Below are positions 24,252 to 33,200 of a DNA stretch of 64,000 nucleotides, one piece after another; the stretch's first letter is position 1, and every line of letters starts with the position of its first letter. Both the position numbers and the translations under genes were made by a program. Origin of the DNA: Chloroflexi bacterium UBA4730 (GTDB taxonomy: Bacteria; Chloroflexota; Limnocylindria; P2-11E); assembly GCA_002404155.1 (NCBI GenBank), contig DHJC01000015.1, positions 89,567-153,566 of the forward strand. Reading direction: 5' to 3'. The notes below the pieces were generated by a model, which was not told the DNA's origin, did not search any database, and saw nothing but the letters and a program-made list of their open reading frames with translations.

Positions 24252-25226
24252 CTAGCGCGCCGGGACGGCTGCGCGGGCGGTGACCGACCGCCAGTGGTCG
24301 AGCGTGTCTTCAAGCGAGCGTTCGAGCGTGATCGTCGGGGCCCACCCGGTCCGCGAGCGGAATCGCGACGAGTCGAGCGCGAGCGTGCTCGCATCGCCGC
24401 CGCGGACGCGCTCGGGGTCGAGCTCCGTGCGGACCTTGATCCGCGCGAGCCTGACCAGCGTGTGCAAGATGCGCTCGATCGTGACCGGCGCACCCGTGCC
24501 AACGTTGTACGTCTCGGTGCGCTCGGGCGCGAGGTCCGCCGCGGCCGCGTACGCCGCCGCGATGTCCCGGACGTCGACGAAGTCGCGTTGCGCGTCGAGG
24601 CGACCGTGCTTGATGACCGGCTCGGCGAGCCCGGCTTCGGCCTCCGCGATCTGCTTCGCGAACCCCGACGCCGCAAGGCCGGGGTGCTGGCGCGGCCCGT
24701 TCGTGTTCGCGGGCCGCAGGATCACCGTCGGGTGGCCGGCACGATCGCCGAACTCGCGGACGAGCGCTTCGGCCGCGGCCTTCGACGCCGCGTACACGTT
24801 CGTCGGACGGAGCGGCGCGTCCTCGCCCACCGGTACCTGATCGGGCACGCCGTAGACATCGGCGCTGGACGCGTACACGAGGTGCGTGCCGCCGAGTGGC
24901 TCGAGCGCCGCGAGCAGGTTCGCGGTGCCGACGACGTTGACCTGGATCGTGCCGCTCGCGTCGCGCTGCGCGAGCGACGGGATCGCCTGTCCCGCCAGAT
25001 GCACGACGGTATCGGGACGAGCGGCCGCGACGGCCTCACGCAGACCATCCGGATCCGAGAGATCGGCGCGGTGGATCCGCACGCTGGACGCGATCGCCGC
25101 GAGATTCGGATGCGGTTGGGGCTCGAACGCAATGCCGTGGACCTCGTGCCCGTCGGCGACGAGCCGTTCGGCGAGATGTGAGCCCACGAACCCGGTGATG
25201 CCGGTGAGAAGAACACGCGCGGTCAC
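24252..25226 (-). CDS. NAD(P)-dependent sugar-nucleotide epimerase/dehydratase (Rmd/GalE-like)
   Basis: 324-residue extended short-chain dehydrogenase. Rossmann motif GITGFVGSH (9-17), active-site SSADVYG near 123 and Tyr-x3-Lys in VYAASKAA near 148, DVRDIAAAY near 220. Closest in feel to GDP-4-dehydro-6-deoxy-mannose reductase or UDP-glucose 4-epimerase; exact substrate not decidable. First gene of the operon with phosphohexomutase, Pgi/Pmi and Nudix. GTG 25226 has TAGCAT 6 nt upstream. Confidence 0.88.
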   Translation of the reverse strand: MTARVLLTGITGFVGSHLAERLVADGHEVHGIAFEPQPHPNLAAIASSVRIHRADLSDPDGLREAVAAARPDTVVHLAGQAIPSLAQRDASGTIQVNVVGTANLLAALEPLGGTHLVYASSADVYGVPDQVPVGEDAPLRPTNVYAASKAAAEALVREFGDRAGHPTVILRPANTNGPRQHPGLAASGFAKQIAEAEAGLAEPVIKHGRLDAQRDFVDVRDIAAAYAAAADLAPERTETYNVGTGAPVTIERILHTLVRLARIKVRTELDPERVRGGDASTLALDSSRFRSRTGWAPTITLERSLEDTLDHWRSVTARAAVPAR

Positions 25227-25232
25227 GTCCGG

Positions 25233-25252
25233 ATGCTATTCCGCATTACCGT
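25233..25252. promoter_or_regulatory. Divergent leaderless promoters, epimerase (-) and EamA exporter (+)
   Basis: Minus strand TAGCAT (25238-25233) is 6 nt from GTG 25226. Plus strand TACCGT (25247-25252) is 5 nt from GTG 25258 and 8 nt from GTG 25261. The whole intergenic gap is 31 nt and has no Shine-Dalgarno for either gene. Confidence 0.5.
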
Positions 25253-25257
25253 TTGGC

Positions 25258-26172
25258 GTGGTGCCCGCTCCCCTGCTCACTCTCCTTTTGTACGTGACCG
25301 TTGCGCTCTGCTGGAGCGGCAGCTGGACCGCGGGCAAGCTCGGTGTCGGCGCGGTCCCGCCGATCGAGCTCTCCGCCATCCGCTTCGCGATCGCCGGCCT
25401 GCTCATGTTCGGGATCGCGCGCGCAACGGGCGCGTCACTCGGCCTCGCGCGGTGGAAGCTGCTGCTCGTCGCGTCGTTCTTCGGCATCTTCGCGTACAAC
25501 GCGCTCGTCTTCGTCGGCTTGACGCTCGGGCCCGCCTCCGACGGTGCGCTCATCGTGCCGACACTGAATCCGGTGATGACCGTGTGCCTCGCGACGTTCC
25601 TCGGCGAGCGGCTCACCCGGAGCAAGATCGCGGGCATCGCGCTCGCGACGCTCGGCGCGGCTGTCGTCGTGGTGAGCGCGCAGAGCGGTCTTGAATTCTC
25701 ATCGCAGCGGCTCGTCGGCGACCTGCTCATGCTCGGCGGCGCGGCCTGCTGGAGCGTGTACGCGACGCTCGGCGTCATCACGACGCGATCCGGCTCCCCG
25801 CTCGGCGTGACGGCCGTGGCCTGCCTCGCCGGCTCCGCAATGCTCTTCCCGTTCGGCTTCCTCGAGCACGGCTATCAGGACGTGCCCGCCTGGCCGGTCA
25901 CGGCATGGCTCGACATCGCCTACCTGGTGGTGTTCGCCACGATCATTGGCTTCGTCCTCTTCTATTACGCCGTGCGGCGCTTCGGCGCGGGCACCGCGTC
26001 GATGGTGAGCTACCTCGTGCCAATGTTCGCGTTGGTGCAGGCGGTCTTCCTGCTGAACGAGCACCCGACCGCGCTGGAGATCGTCGGCGGCGCGATCATC
26101 CTGCTCGGCGTTCGCTTGGCCACCTGGCGGGTCCGACCGGTCACGGCGCTCCAGGACGCGGCCTCCGCCTAA
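25258..26172 (+). CDS. EamA/DMT-superfamily exporter
   Basis: 304-residue protein with ten predicted transmembrane helices in two EamA repeats (about 5-140 and 150-290). Typical elements are ALCWSGSWTAGKLG at the start of repeat one, ERLTRSKIAGIALATLGAA near the end of repeat one, and NEHPTALEIVGGAIILLGV at the end of repeat two. Drug/metabolite exporters of this family move amino acids or metabolites; substrate unknown. GTG 25258 and GTG 25261 are adjacent candidates. Confidence 0.9.
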   Translation: MVPAPLLTLLLYVTVALCWSGSWTAGKLGVGAVPPIELSAIRFAIAGLLMFGIARATGASLGLARWKLLLVASFFGIFAYNALVFVGLTLGPASDGALIVPTLNPVMTVCLATFLGERLTRSKIAGIALATLGAAVVVVSAQSGLEFSSQRLVGDLLMLGGAACWSVYATLGVITTRSGSPLGVTAVACLAGSAMLFPFGFLEHGYQDVPAWPVTAWLDIAYLVVFATIIGFVLFYYAVRRFGAGTASMVSYLVPMFALVQAVFLLNEHPTALEIVGGAIILLGVRLATWRVRPVTALQDAASA

Positions 26173-26234
26173 CTCGTACGACCCCGGCCGTAAGTCGGAC
26201 GCGCGACCGCCCGCCGGAGGGCACCATTCCGAAC

Positions 26235-27416
26235 ATGCGGAGAGTGCTCGCGATCGGGTTCGCGATCTGGGTGGCGGCTGGATGTGCCGCGGGCGACCGT
26301 GCGGCCGTGCCGGTCGCAGCCGCGGTCCCCGAGGCGACCGCGGCTGCGGCACCGGTAGCCGAGCCCACCACCGTGCCGTCCAACGAGCAGCGCAGCACGT
26401 TCCGCCAAGGGCCGGACGCACAGCAGACGTCCGCGTCGTTGCTCGCGACCGCGGCGACCGGGCCGGGGGCGAAGGCCGAGCCGCTGTTCCTGTTCCCGCG
26501 TGTCGCGGTGCAGCCCGCGCGCTACGTGACCGTGCCGATGCCGAACCGGCAGGTGACCGCGTCGGAGCTCACCACCCTCGCCCCGACCGTGGCCGATTGG
26601 TCCGTCGTGTTCGCGCGCGGCCTCGACGGCGTCCGCCACCCGGTGCAGGGCGTCGACAGCGCGATGGCCCTTCGCGCGCTCACGGCCGAGAACCGCGTCG
26701 CGCGTGTGTTCGAGCGCTGGGCTGCGTACACCTACCAGGAGGTCGTCCCTCGCACGTTCGTCGTGACCGGCTCGCACGTGACCGGCGGCCTCGCCCGCGC
26801 CTGGGGCACGATGGCATACGTAGACGCGGACATCGATCTCATCGACCGCGGCGCGACGGACGTCCCGATCCACGTCACGCTACGGCTGCGGCCGATGGGC
26901 TTCAGCTATACGGTCATCGACCTCTTCGATCGCACCGTGAGCGGCTGGCTCATCGGCAACGAGCCTCGCTACAGCGCGATCGATCTCGAGACGGAGCTCC
27001 CCGCGGCCGCATCGCAGTACCTCTCGAGCGAGTCGTTCAGCCCGGGGCACGATCCGTACTCAGGCGTCATCCCCGAGACGCCGTTCGGCAAGACGCGGAA
27101 CGACGCGATCCTCGCCCTCGGCGGACTGAAAGCCGCGGGCACGCTGGTCGACCGATACTTCGAGAAGGTGACCGCGACGATCGACCGCTTCGAGCCGGCG
27201 TGGTTCGGCGGCGACGGCGTCGTGACGGTCCATCTCGCGGGCACGCTCGTCGAGAGGAGCGTGACCGAGACGCAGCGGATCGCGTTCGTGCAGCCGCTCA
27301 AGTTCTTCCGAACGCCTGAGGGCTTCTGGACGCCGGTCGACGCGCTGGAAGCGGACGGCAGCTGGGATTCGGGCGGTGATCTGGCGCTCGGGGATGTCGC
27401 CAAACCGCACGGCTGA
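26235..27416 (+). CDS. Hypothetical lipoprotein
   Basis: 393 residues. Signal peptide with lipobox Cys17 (VAAGC), a low-complexity Ala/Val/Pro linker to about 60, then a soluble domain with no recognised family. Segments such as PMPNRQVTASEL, GHDPYSGVIPETPFG and FWTPVDALEADGSWDSGGDL suggest a globular extracytoplasmic protein. It has its own transcription unit, convergent with the ComB-like gene. ATG 26235 opens the signal peptide; no clear Shine-Dalgarno. Confidence 0.75.
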   Translation: MRRVLAIGFAIWVAAGCAAGDRAAVPVAAAVPEATAAAAPVAEPTTVPSNEQRSTFRQGPDAQQTSASLLATAATGPGAKAEPLFLFPRVAVQPARYVTVPMPNRQVTASELTTLAPTVADWSVVFARGLDGVRHPVQGVDSAMALRALTAENRVARVFERWAAYTYQEVVPRTFVVTGSHVTGGLARAWGTMAYVDADIDLIDRGATDVPIHVTLRLRPMGFSYTVIDLFDRTVSGWLIGNEPRYSAIDLETELPAAASQYLSSESFSPGHDPYSGVIPETPFGKTRNDAILALGGLKAAGTLVDRYFEKVTATIDRFEPAWFGGDGVVTVHLAGTLVERSVTETQRIAFVQPLKFFRTPEGFWTPVDALEADGSWDSGGDLALGDVAKPHG

Positions 27417-27429
27417 TAACGAACCTGAT

Positions 27430-27445
27430 GCCGGCGGTCGCCGGC
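27430..27445. terminator. Hairpin between convergent genes
   Basis: GCCGGC-GGTC-GCCGGC forms a perfect 6-bp stem with a 4-nt loop between the lipoprotein stop and the ComB-like stop. It lacks a T-run, so it may act as a bidirectional terminator only with other factors. Confidence 0.4.
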
Positions 27446-28101
27446 TAGGCGAACACAGGACGTGCGATCAGTAGCCCGTCCTCGCGCACGACGGGCAGCG
27501 CGAAGTCGAACCGATCGACCTCCAGCGCCAACTCGGCGTCGCGGCGTGGGAACCAGTCCGGCCATTGCTCCGCGGGGGCGAGCGAGATCCCCGGCTGCGG
27601 CGGCGCGGCGTCCAGCAGCAGCTGCTCCAGGTATGCCGCGCAGATCTCGTCCTCGCCATGATCGTCACCGTCACGTGTGCCCATCGCGACGAGCGAGACC
27701 TCGTTGCGACCGCGCAGGTATCGGCCGGTCGCGGCAGCGATCACCAGGCTACCGAGCACGATCTCGGTGGCGCCAGCAGCCGCGACGACGCCCTGGGTAC
27801 CCGAGCTGGTCCGCTGGACGACGCGGCGCCCATCGAGCCGCAGGCCATCGATCTTTGACGGCGAGTTGCCGAGGTCGAAGCCCAGGATCGGCTTGCCGCC
27901 GATCTCGCCGGTGAGGAACAGCGTCGGATCGGCGGCCTTCATCGCCAGGGCCTGCTCGTGATCGGCCAGCAGCACGACGTCGCGCGCGCCAGCCGCAACA
28001 CAGAACGCGGCGGTCGTGAATGCGCGGAATACGTCGATGATCACCGCGGTGCCGGTCGCCTCGCGGGCACCCTCGACGAGGCTGAGCCGCCGGATGTGCA
28101 C
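27445..28101 (-). CDS. ComB-like 2-phosphosulfolactate phosphatase family protein
   Basis: 218 residues. Family landmarks: IIDVFRAFTTAAFC near 25, GEIGGKPILGFDLGNSPSKI near 78 and QRTSSGTQGVVAA near 110, as in the ComB (2-phosphosulfolactate phosphatase) fold. ComB acts in coenzyme M synthesis in archaea; bacterial homologues occur without the rest of that pathway and may dephosphorylate other phospho-acids. GTG 28101 overlaps the oxidase stop (TAGTG). Third gene of the MBL-oxidase-ComB operon. Confidence 0.8.
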   Translation of the reverse strand: MHIRRLSLVEGAREATGTAVIIDVFRAFTTAAFCVAAGARDVVLLADHEQALAMKAADPTLFLTGEIGGKPILGFDLGNSPSKIDGLRLDGRRVVQRTSSGTQGVVAAAGATEIVLGSLVIAAATGRYLRGRNEVSLVAMGTRDGDDHGEDEICAAYLEQLLLDAAPPQPGISLAPAEQWPDWFPRRDAELALEVDRFDFALPVVREDGLLIARPVFA

Positions 28102-29306
28102 TAGAGGACGGTCGTAGTGAAGGGCCTGCGTCCCGTACGGAAGCGCTCGATCGAAAGATCGGCGATGTCGAGCGTCGTGGCCTTGCCGTCGAGCAGCTCC
28201 TCGACGATGAGCTGGGCGGTCGCGGGCGTGTGCATGAACCCGTGGCCGGAGAATCCCGCGGCGATGTACAGACCCGGCGTCCCGGGCACCGCGCCGACGA
28301 TCGGATGCTCGTCGGGGGTCATCTCGTAGTTGCACGACCAGCGGTCGGTGATCTTCAGATGCGCGAACGGCTCCATGCGCCGCGCGCCACGGGCCTTCAC
28401 CCAGGACTCGAACTGCGGTGGAACGTCGGCGGAATCGAGGGCCGGCGCGTCGAACGACGGCGGCGGCGCGGCGGGACCCTTCTCGATCGCACCGTCGGCG
28501 GTGAGGTTGGGCATCGCGAAACGCTGGGCCGCGCCCTTCGGGCGGAAGTGGAGACCGGACTCCCACTCGATGACCAGCGGGATCGACGCGAGCTTCGGGA
28601 ACGGCCCGGCCGCCTCCATGATCGAGCGGCGGTACGGCCAGATGGGCACGCGCACGCCCGCGGTCGCGGCGAGCGGCGCGGTCCACGCACCTGTCGCGAG
28701 CAGCACGCGATCGGCGCGGATCTCGCCGTCATTCGTGCGTGCGCCGATCACGCGGCCGTTCTCGGTGATGAGCGCGTCGACCCGCACGTGCTCGACGAGT
28801 CGGACGCCTTCGAGCGCCGCAGCGGCGGCGAAGCCTGCGAGCGCGTCGACCGGCACACCGTAGCCGTCGCGCGCGCCGAAGCGTCCGCCCTTCAGATCGT
28901 CGGTGCGGATCCCCGGCACGAGCCTGGCGATCCGCTGCGGTCCGACCATCTCGACCTCGACGCCGAGCCGCTCGTACAACGGCATCGGTGCTCGCAGCGC
29001 GGCCATGCCGTCAGCCGTCTCCGCCACGAACAGATAGCCGTTCTGCTCGAAGTCGTGCGCGCTCGAGGTGAAGGACTCGAAGTCGCGCCAGAACTCCGTC
29101 GCGACCTGCGAGAGCCGCACGTCGAGCTCGTCGACGAATTGATGGCGGATCCCGCCAAGGCCACCCTTCGTCGTGCCCGAGCCGAGCCACGACTGTTCGA
29201 CGAGGACCACGTCGGTCTCGCCGCGCTCGCCGAGGAAGAACGCCGTGGCCACGCCGACGATCCCGCCGCCGACGATGAGCGTCGACGCGCGGTCGGGTAC
29301 GGTCAG
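28101..29306 (-). CDS. FAD-dependent oxidoreductase, DAO family (sarcosine oxidase beta-like)
   Basis: 401 residues. N-terminal FAD Rossmann motif GGGIVG (13-18), LVEQSWLGSGTTKGGLGGIR (about 36-55), substrate domain with Trp/Pro-rich segments, and the C-terminal FAD segment GLYIAAGFSGHGFMHTP near 355. Belongs to the D-amino-acid/glycine/sarcosine oxidase family; the amine substrate is unknown. No ATG, GTG or TTG precedes the Rossmann strand. CTG 29306-29304 overlaps the MBL stop as CTGA and has CGGAG about 8 nt upstream. The start is therefore inferred to be CTG. Confidence 0.9.
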   Translation of the reverse strand: MTVPDRASTLIVGGGIVGVATAFFLGERGETDVVLVEQSWLGSGTTKGGLGGIRHQFVDELDVRLSQVATEFWRDFESFTSSAHDFEQNGYLFVAETADGMAALRAPMPLYERLGVEVEMVGPQRIARLVPGIRTDDLKGGRFGARDGYGVPVDALAGFAAAAALEGVRLVEHVRVDALITENGRVIGARTNDGEIRADRVLLATGAWTAPLAATAGVRVPIWPYRRSIMEAAGPFPKLASIPLVIEWESGLHFRPKGAAQRFAMPNLTADGAIEKGPAAPPPSFDAPALDSADVPPQFESWVKARGARRMEPFAHLKITDRWSCNYEMTPDEHPIVGAVPGTPGLYIAAGFSGHGFMHTPATAQLIVEELLDGKATTLDIADLSIERFRTGRRPFTTTVL

Positions 29307-30136
29307 TCCGCCAGCTCCGTGAAGCGGTACTTGCCGTCCACGCTCGTCACGGTGCCGAAGCGCGGGAGGTCGTGGGTGAACCCGACGATCCACTGCTCCT
29401 CGACCGCCCGCGCGAGGATCGTGCGCTTCGCCTCGAGGGTATCGAGCGGGAAGAGGTCCTGCGCCGGGATCCACGGAAGCGGCAAGTGGTGGCGATCGGG
29501 CATGAAGTCCGACGAGAAGAACGCGGTCCGCCTGCCATCGGTCACCCGCACGGTCTGGGTACCCCGGGTGTGGCCCTGCACGCGATCGAGGCGGATGCCC
29601 GGCAGGATCTCGACGGCCTCGTCGATGAGCTCGAGCTTGCCGGCGGCCTCGAGCGGCGCGAAGTCGTCCGGAAAGTACGAGGCCCGGGTGCGCTCGTTCG
29701 TGTTCAGCGCGTCCACCCACTCGAGGCGCTGGAACACGTAGCTCGCGCGCGGGAACGCCGCGACGAGCGTGTCGCCGTCGCGGCGGGTGTTCCCGCCCGA
29801 GTGGTCGAAGTGCAGATGCGTGTTCACGACGAGCGTGACGTCCTCCGGCTGCACTCCGCGTTTCGCGAGCTCGTTCAAGAGCTGCGGGGGCCGTTCGATC
29901 CCGTAGATGCCGCGCTGCTTGTCGGTCAGCTTCGAGCCCGCGCCGGTCTCGACGAGGACGACGTGGTCCGCATCGCGGATGAGGACGCAGTTCATGTCCA
30001 TCGTGACGCGGTTGAGCTCGTCCGCCGCCTTCTGCGTGCTCCAGAGCACCTTCGGGACGACCCCGAACATCGCGCCGCCGTCGATCTTGAACGTGCCGTC
30101 GCTGAAGATGTCGATCTGGAAGTGTCCGAAGCGCAT
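29303..30136 (-). CDS. Metallo-beta-lactamase-fold hydrolase (AHL-lactonase-like)
   Basis: 277 residues. The MBL metal motif THLHFDH has His107, His109, Asp111 and His112. Further metal residues are the His in QGHTRGTQT near 189 and Asp in SSDFMPDRHH near 211. The arrangement resembles lactonase-like MBL proteins. Substrate unknown. ATG 30136 has CATACT 6 nt upstream (30148-30143). Only 17 nt separate it from the divergent acetyltransferase start. Confidence 0.87.
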   Translation of the reverse strand: MRFGHFQIDIFSDGTFKIDGGAMFGVVPKVLWSTQKAADELNRVTMDMNCVLIRDADHVVLVETGAGSKLTDKQRGIYGIERPPQLLNELAKRGVQPEDVTLVVNTHLHFDHSGGNTRRDGDTLVAAFPRASYVFQRLEWVDALNTNERTRASYFPDDFAPLEAAGKLELIDEAVEILPGIRLDRVQGHTRGTQTVRVTDGRRTAFFSSDFMPDRHHLPLPWIPAQDLFPLDTLEAKRTILARAVEEQWIVGFTHDLPRFGTVTSVDGKYRFTELAD

Positions 30137-30142
30137 GGTGGG

Positions 30143-30148
30143 AGTATG
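30143..30148 (-). promoter_or_regulatory. Putative -10 of a leaderless MBL-oxidase-ComB promoter
   Basis: CATACT on the minus strand, 6 nt before ATG 30136, inside the 17-nt gap between divergent genes. Confidence 0.42.
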
Positions 30149-30153
30149 GAGAA

Positions 30154-30561
30154 GTGGAGATCCGGACGTACCGCGACGGCGACGGCGATCGGCTGCGGAC
30201 GTTCTGGCTGGCGTGCGGCGTCAAGATCCGCCCCGGCGATGACGACGCGGGGCTCCTGCGTTTCGCCGCGCGCAATCCGGAACTGATGCTCCTGGCGGAG
30301 GAGGATGGCCACCTCGTCGGTTCCGCGCTCGGCGGCTGGGACGGCCGGCGGGGCTGGCTCTATCACGTCGCCGTGCATCGCGACGAGCGTCGCCGCGGGA
30401 TCGGCCGCACGCTCGTGGCCGAGATGGAGCGGCGGATGCGCGAGCTCGGCTGCCCGAAGCTGAACCTCATCGCGTGGGATGACAACACGTACGCCATGCG
30501 GTTCTGGGAGGCGCTCGGCTACCGCCGCGAGAAAACGGTCGAGTACGCCAAGGAGTTGTAG
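30154..30561 (+). CDS. GNAT-family N-acetyltransferase
   Basis: 135 residues. Acetyl-CoA pyrophosphate loop RRRGIGRTL near residue 72, preceded by the beta-4 strand LYHVAVHRDE, and the C-terminal NTYAMRFWEALGYR motif near 111. Similar in layout to RimI/YpeA-like acetyltransferases. Acceptor unknown. GTG 30154 has TGGAG nearby but tight spacing. Diverges from the MBL operon. Confidence 0.87.
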   Translation: MEIRTYRDGDGDRLRTFWLACGVKIRPGDDDAGLLRFAARNPELMLLAEEDGHLVGSALGGWDGRRGWLYHVAVHRDERRRGIGRTLVAEMERRMRELGCPKLNLIAWDDNTYAMRFWEALGYRREKTVEYAKEL

Positions 30562-30570
30562 CGACCGATC

Positions 30571-31944
30571 TCAGTAGAAAACGAGGCGACCGTCGGCCAG
30601 CCACCGCCCGAAGGCCCCCGACAGGCCGAAGCCGGCGCCGGCGGTCCGGCCGGTCACGAGGTCGATCAGCGTGAATCCCGAGTACCCCGCGCCGCCGGCC
30701 TGGGGCTGAAGGATGTATCGCGCGTCGGGGGACATGTACCACCCGCCGCCGCGATAGCGCTGATGCTCCGCGCCGTCGAAGCCCATGACGAGACCGAGCA
30801 ATTGGGCTCCCGCACCTGGCTCACCGGGGTCGCGCACGACCAGGAGCTCGCCGGTGGGGAACGATGAGACGTAGAGCACGCCTCCCTCGATCGTGCGCAC
30901 GGTCTGCCCTGTCGCGACGTCGACGATCCGCACCCGAGCCTTGGCCGCTCCGGCTTCGGAGTCGCTGTCGATCCCTGCGAGTAGCTTTCCGTCGCGAGAC
31001 CACGCGAGCGACACGCGAGCGTCCGCGCCATACCGACGGAATGGTCCCGCCATCCGCGTGACCGCGCCGTCGCTGAGGTCGACCACCGCGATGTGTCCGT
31101 CGGCGTTGTACCCCCACAGCGCGACGCGATCGCCCGCCGGGTTCGGGACCGCGGTCCACGGCAGGCCGCCGACCGCACCGCTGGCATCCGCGATGGACCG
31201 CATCGCGCTGCCGACGCCGTCGCCGACCCAGACGTTGCGTCCGACGATCAGCAGTCGCCCGTCAGGCAGCCAGTCGGCGAACGCAAATGGCCCGTCGGCA
31301 GCGGTCGGCTGCGCGAGCGGCGCACTGGCACGCGTCGCGAGCTCGATCATCGCGGGCGCTACGGCACTGGGAGGCGCGATCGCCTGGTACGTGATCGCGT
31401 GTCGGCCATCGGGCGACACCGTGAGCGCGCCCGCGGAGCCGATGCGGAACGAGGTGGCCGCGGTGCGGGAGCCACCGGTCGCGATCGCGTACAGCTCGTC
31501 GACCGTGAACTCGCCGACCACGCGTGTCGCCGGAAAGTCGAGGTGCACGGTGAACAGCCCGAGCACCGCGCTGTTGTCGGCGGCGCGCGTCTCGGGGACC
31601 TTGAACGAGAGATTCTCGTTCGCCTCGGCGAACACGAGCCGCACGGTCCGGTCATCGGTCCAGGTGAGCGCAGCGGTCTTCGGCAGCCAGGTCTCGAGGA
31701 ACGCGCGGTCGACCGCGAACGGGAAGGTCATGACGATCGTGACCGAGCCGCCTGTCGGCGTCAGCGTGAACCCAGTGCCGTCGGTGTAAGGCGCGCCGTT
31801 CACCGTGATGCGGACGGCGGAGCCCGGCAGCGGACCCGTCGGGGCCGCGGATGCCACCGAGGCCTTTGGCGAGGCCGAGCCGCCTGCGAGCGTCGAGCCG
31901 CAGGCGCCCAGGACCAATACGGCGGCAAGCACAATGGATCTCAC
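30571..31944 (-). CDS. Lipoprotein with C-terminal WD40/TolB-like beta-propeller
   Basis: 457 residues. Signal peptide with lipobox Cys15 (VLGAC), Ser/Ala linker, a beta-sandwich-like region (about 45-170) reminiscent of bacterial Ig-like domains (TVDELYAIATGG), then repeated propeller blades: ALTVSPDGRHAI, FAFADWLPDGRLLI, VSLAWSRDGKLLAG, GGWYMSPDARYIL. Extracytoplasmic and membrane-anchored. GTG 31944 opens the signal peptide. Divergent from proC. Confidence 0.8.
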   Translation of the reverse strand: MRSIVLAAVLVLGACGSTLAGGSASPKASVASAAPTGPLPGSAVRITVNGAPYTDGTGFTLTPTGGSVTIVMTFPFAVDRAFLETWLPKTAALTWTDDRTVRLVFAEANENLSFKVPETRAADNSAVLGLFTVHLDFPATRVVGEFTVDELYAIATGGSRTAATSFRIGSAGALTVSPDGRHAITYQAIAPPSAVAPAMIELATRASAPLAQPTAADGPFAFADWLPDGRLLIVGRNVWVGDGVGSAMRSIADASGAVGGLPWTAVPNPAGDRVALWGYNADGHIAVVDLSDGAVTRMAGPFRRYGADARVSLAWSRDGKLLAGIDSDSEAGAAKARVRIVDVATGQTVRTIEGGVLYVSSFPTGELLVVRDPGEPGAGAQLLGLVMGFDGAEHQRYRGGGWYMSPDARYILQPQAGGAGYSGFTLIDLVTGRTAGAGFGLSGAFGRWLADGRLVFY

Positions 31945-32019
31945 CAGCTCATGTTGCGTCCTGCCGCCAGTCCATCCGCGGCTGTATCGCCCGCCTGCCA
32001 AGCGGAGGAGCAGCACCCG

Positions 32020-32025
32020 CATAAT
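32020..32025 (+). promoter_or_regulatory. Putative -10 of a leaderless proC promoter
   Basis: CATAAT, one mismatch from the consensus -10, 6 nt before the proC ATG at 32032. No Shine-Dalgarno is present in between. Confidence 0.55.
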
Positions 32026-32031
32026 CCCGTC

Positions 32032-32871
32032 ATGGCGAGAGATCGGATGGCGTTCCTCGGCGGCGGCGTGATGGCCGAAGCGATGATCCGCGGCGTGCTC
32101 GACAAGCATCTCGTTCCACCGTCCCGGATCACCGTCACCGGCCCGCGGCGTGAACGGCGCGCGGAACTCGCGAAGCAGTTCGGCATCACGGCCCTCGCGT
32201 CGAACCTGGATGCGGCGAAGGCGGCGGACGTCGTCGTGCTCTCGGTGAAGCCGCAGGTGCTCCCGACGGTGATGAAGGAGCTTCGCGGGAAGCTGCGGGC
32301 CGATCAGCTCGTGATCTCGATCGTCGCCGGCGCGAACATGCGCGCGCTCGAGATCGGCCTCGCGCATCCAACGATCGTCCGCGCGATGCCCAACACGCCG
32401 GCGCAGGTGGGGATGGGCGTCACCGCGTGGTATCCGTCACACGCGGTGACGGCCGAGCAACGGGAGCGCACCAAGAGCATCGTCGCCGCGCTTGGCGAAG
32501 AGCTCATGGTCGAAGACGAGTCGTACATCGACATGGCGACAGCGCTGTCGGCGACCGGCCCGACGTACGTCTTCCTCCTGATGGAGGCCCTCGTCGACGC
32601 GGGCGTGCATCTCGGGTTCTCGCGGCGCGTGGCCGAGGAGCTGGTACTGCGTACGGTCGAGGGCTCTGCGCTCTTCGCCCGCAAGAGCGGCCGGCATCTC
32701 GCGGAGCTGCGGAACATGGTCACCTCGCCGGGCGGCACGAGCGCGGCGGCGATCTATCAGCTCGAGAAGGGCTCGCTGCGGACCGTACTATCGAAAGCCG
32801 TGTACGCCGCATACCAGCGTGCGACCGAGCTCGGCGCCACCGCGGAACGGAAGGTCACGCAGGACGAATGA
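32032..32871 (+). CDS. proC: Pyrroline-5-carboxylate reductase
   Basis: 279 residues; reduces pyrroline-5-carboxylate to proline with NAD(P)H. N-terminal Rossmann FLGGGVMAEAM (8-18), VVVLSVKPQVL near 67, VRAMPNTPAQVGMG near 118, and the C-terminal helical dimer domain with ALSATGPTYVFLLMEAL and MVTSPGGTSAAAI, the family signature. Coupled downstream to a small membrane protein (4-nt overlap). Confidence 0.96.
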   Translation: MARDRMAFLGGGVMAEAMIRGVLDKHLVPPSRITVTGPRRERRAELAKQFGITALASNLDAAKAADVVVLSVKPQVLPTVMKELRGKLRADQLVISIVAGANMRALEIGLAHPTIVRAMPNTPAQVGMGVTAWYPSHAVTAEQRERTKSIVAALGEELMVEDESYIDMATALSATGPTYVFLLMEALVDAGVHLGFSRRVAEELVLRTVEGSALFARKSGRHLAELRNMVTSPGGTSAAAIYQLEKGSLRTVLSKAVYAAYQRATELGATAERKVTQDE

Positions 32872-33182
32872 AGAACGCCATCTCGATCGGTGTCGCACTC
32901 GTGGTCGGCGTGCTGCTCGCGTTCTACGACCTCCGCACCGACGACACGGGGATCGAGGTCGGACTGCTGCTCATCGCCTCGATCACGCTCGCGGCGCTCG
33001 CGCCACGGCGCTGGTGGCTCATCGCGCTCTGTGTCGGCTTGCCGATCCCGATCGTCGAGATCGCGGTCGCCCATGCCTCAGTTTTTCCGCCTGGAGGGGT
33101 GGCCGCGCTCGGGGTGGCCATCGTGGGGGCGCTCATCGGGTTCGCGATCGGGCGTGCGTCGAGGAGCAGCGCGGCGGCGTAG
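32868..33182 (+). CDS. Small polytopic membrane protein
   Basis: 104 residues with three or four hydrophobic segments (about 3-20, 31-45, 50-68, 77-95) and a short Arg/Ser tail. ATG 32868 overlaps the proC stop as ATGA, so it is translationally coupled to proC. No family recognised. Confidence 0.72.
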   Translation: MKNAISIGVALVVGVLLAFYDLRTDDTGIEVGLLLIASITLAALAPRRWWLIALCVGLPIPIVEIAVAHASVFPPGGVAALGVAIVGALIGFAIGRASRSSAAA

Positions 33183-33200
33183 CCCGCCCGCGGCTCGTCG

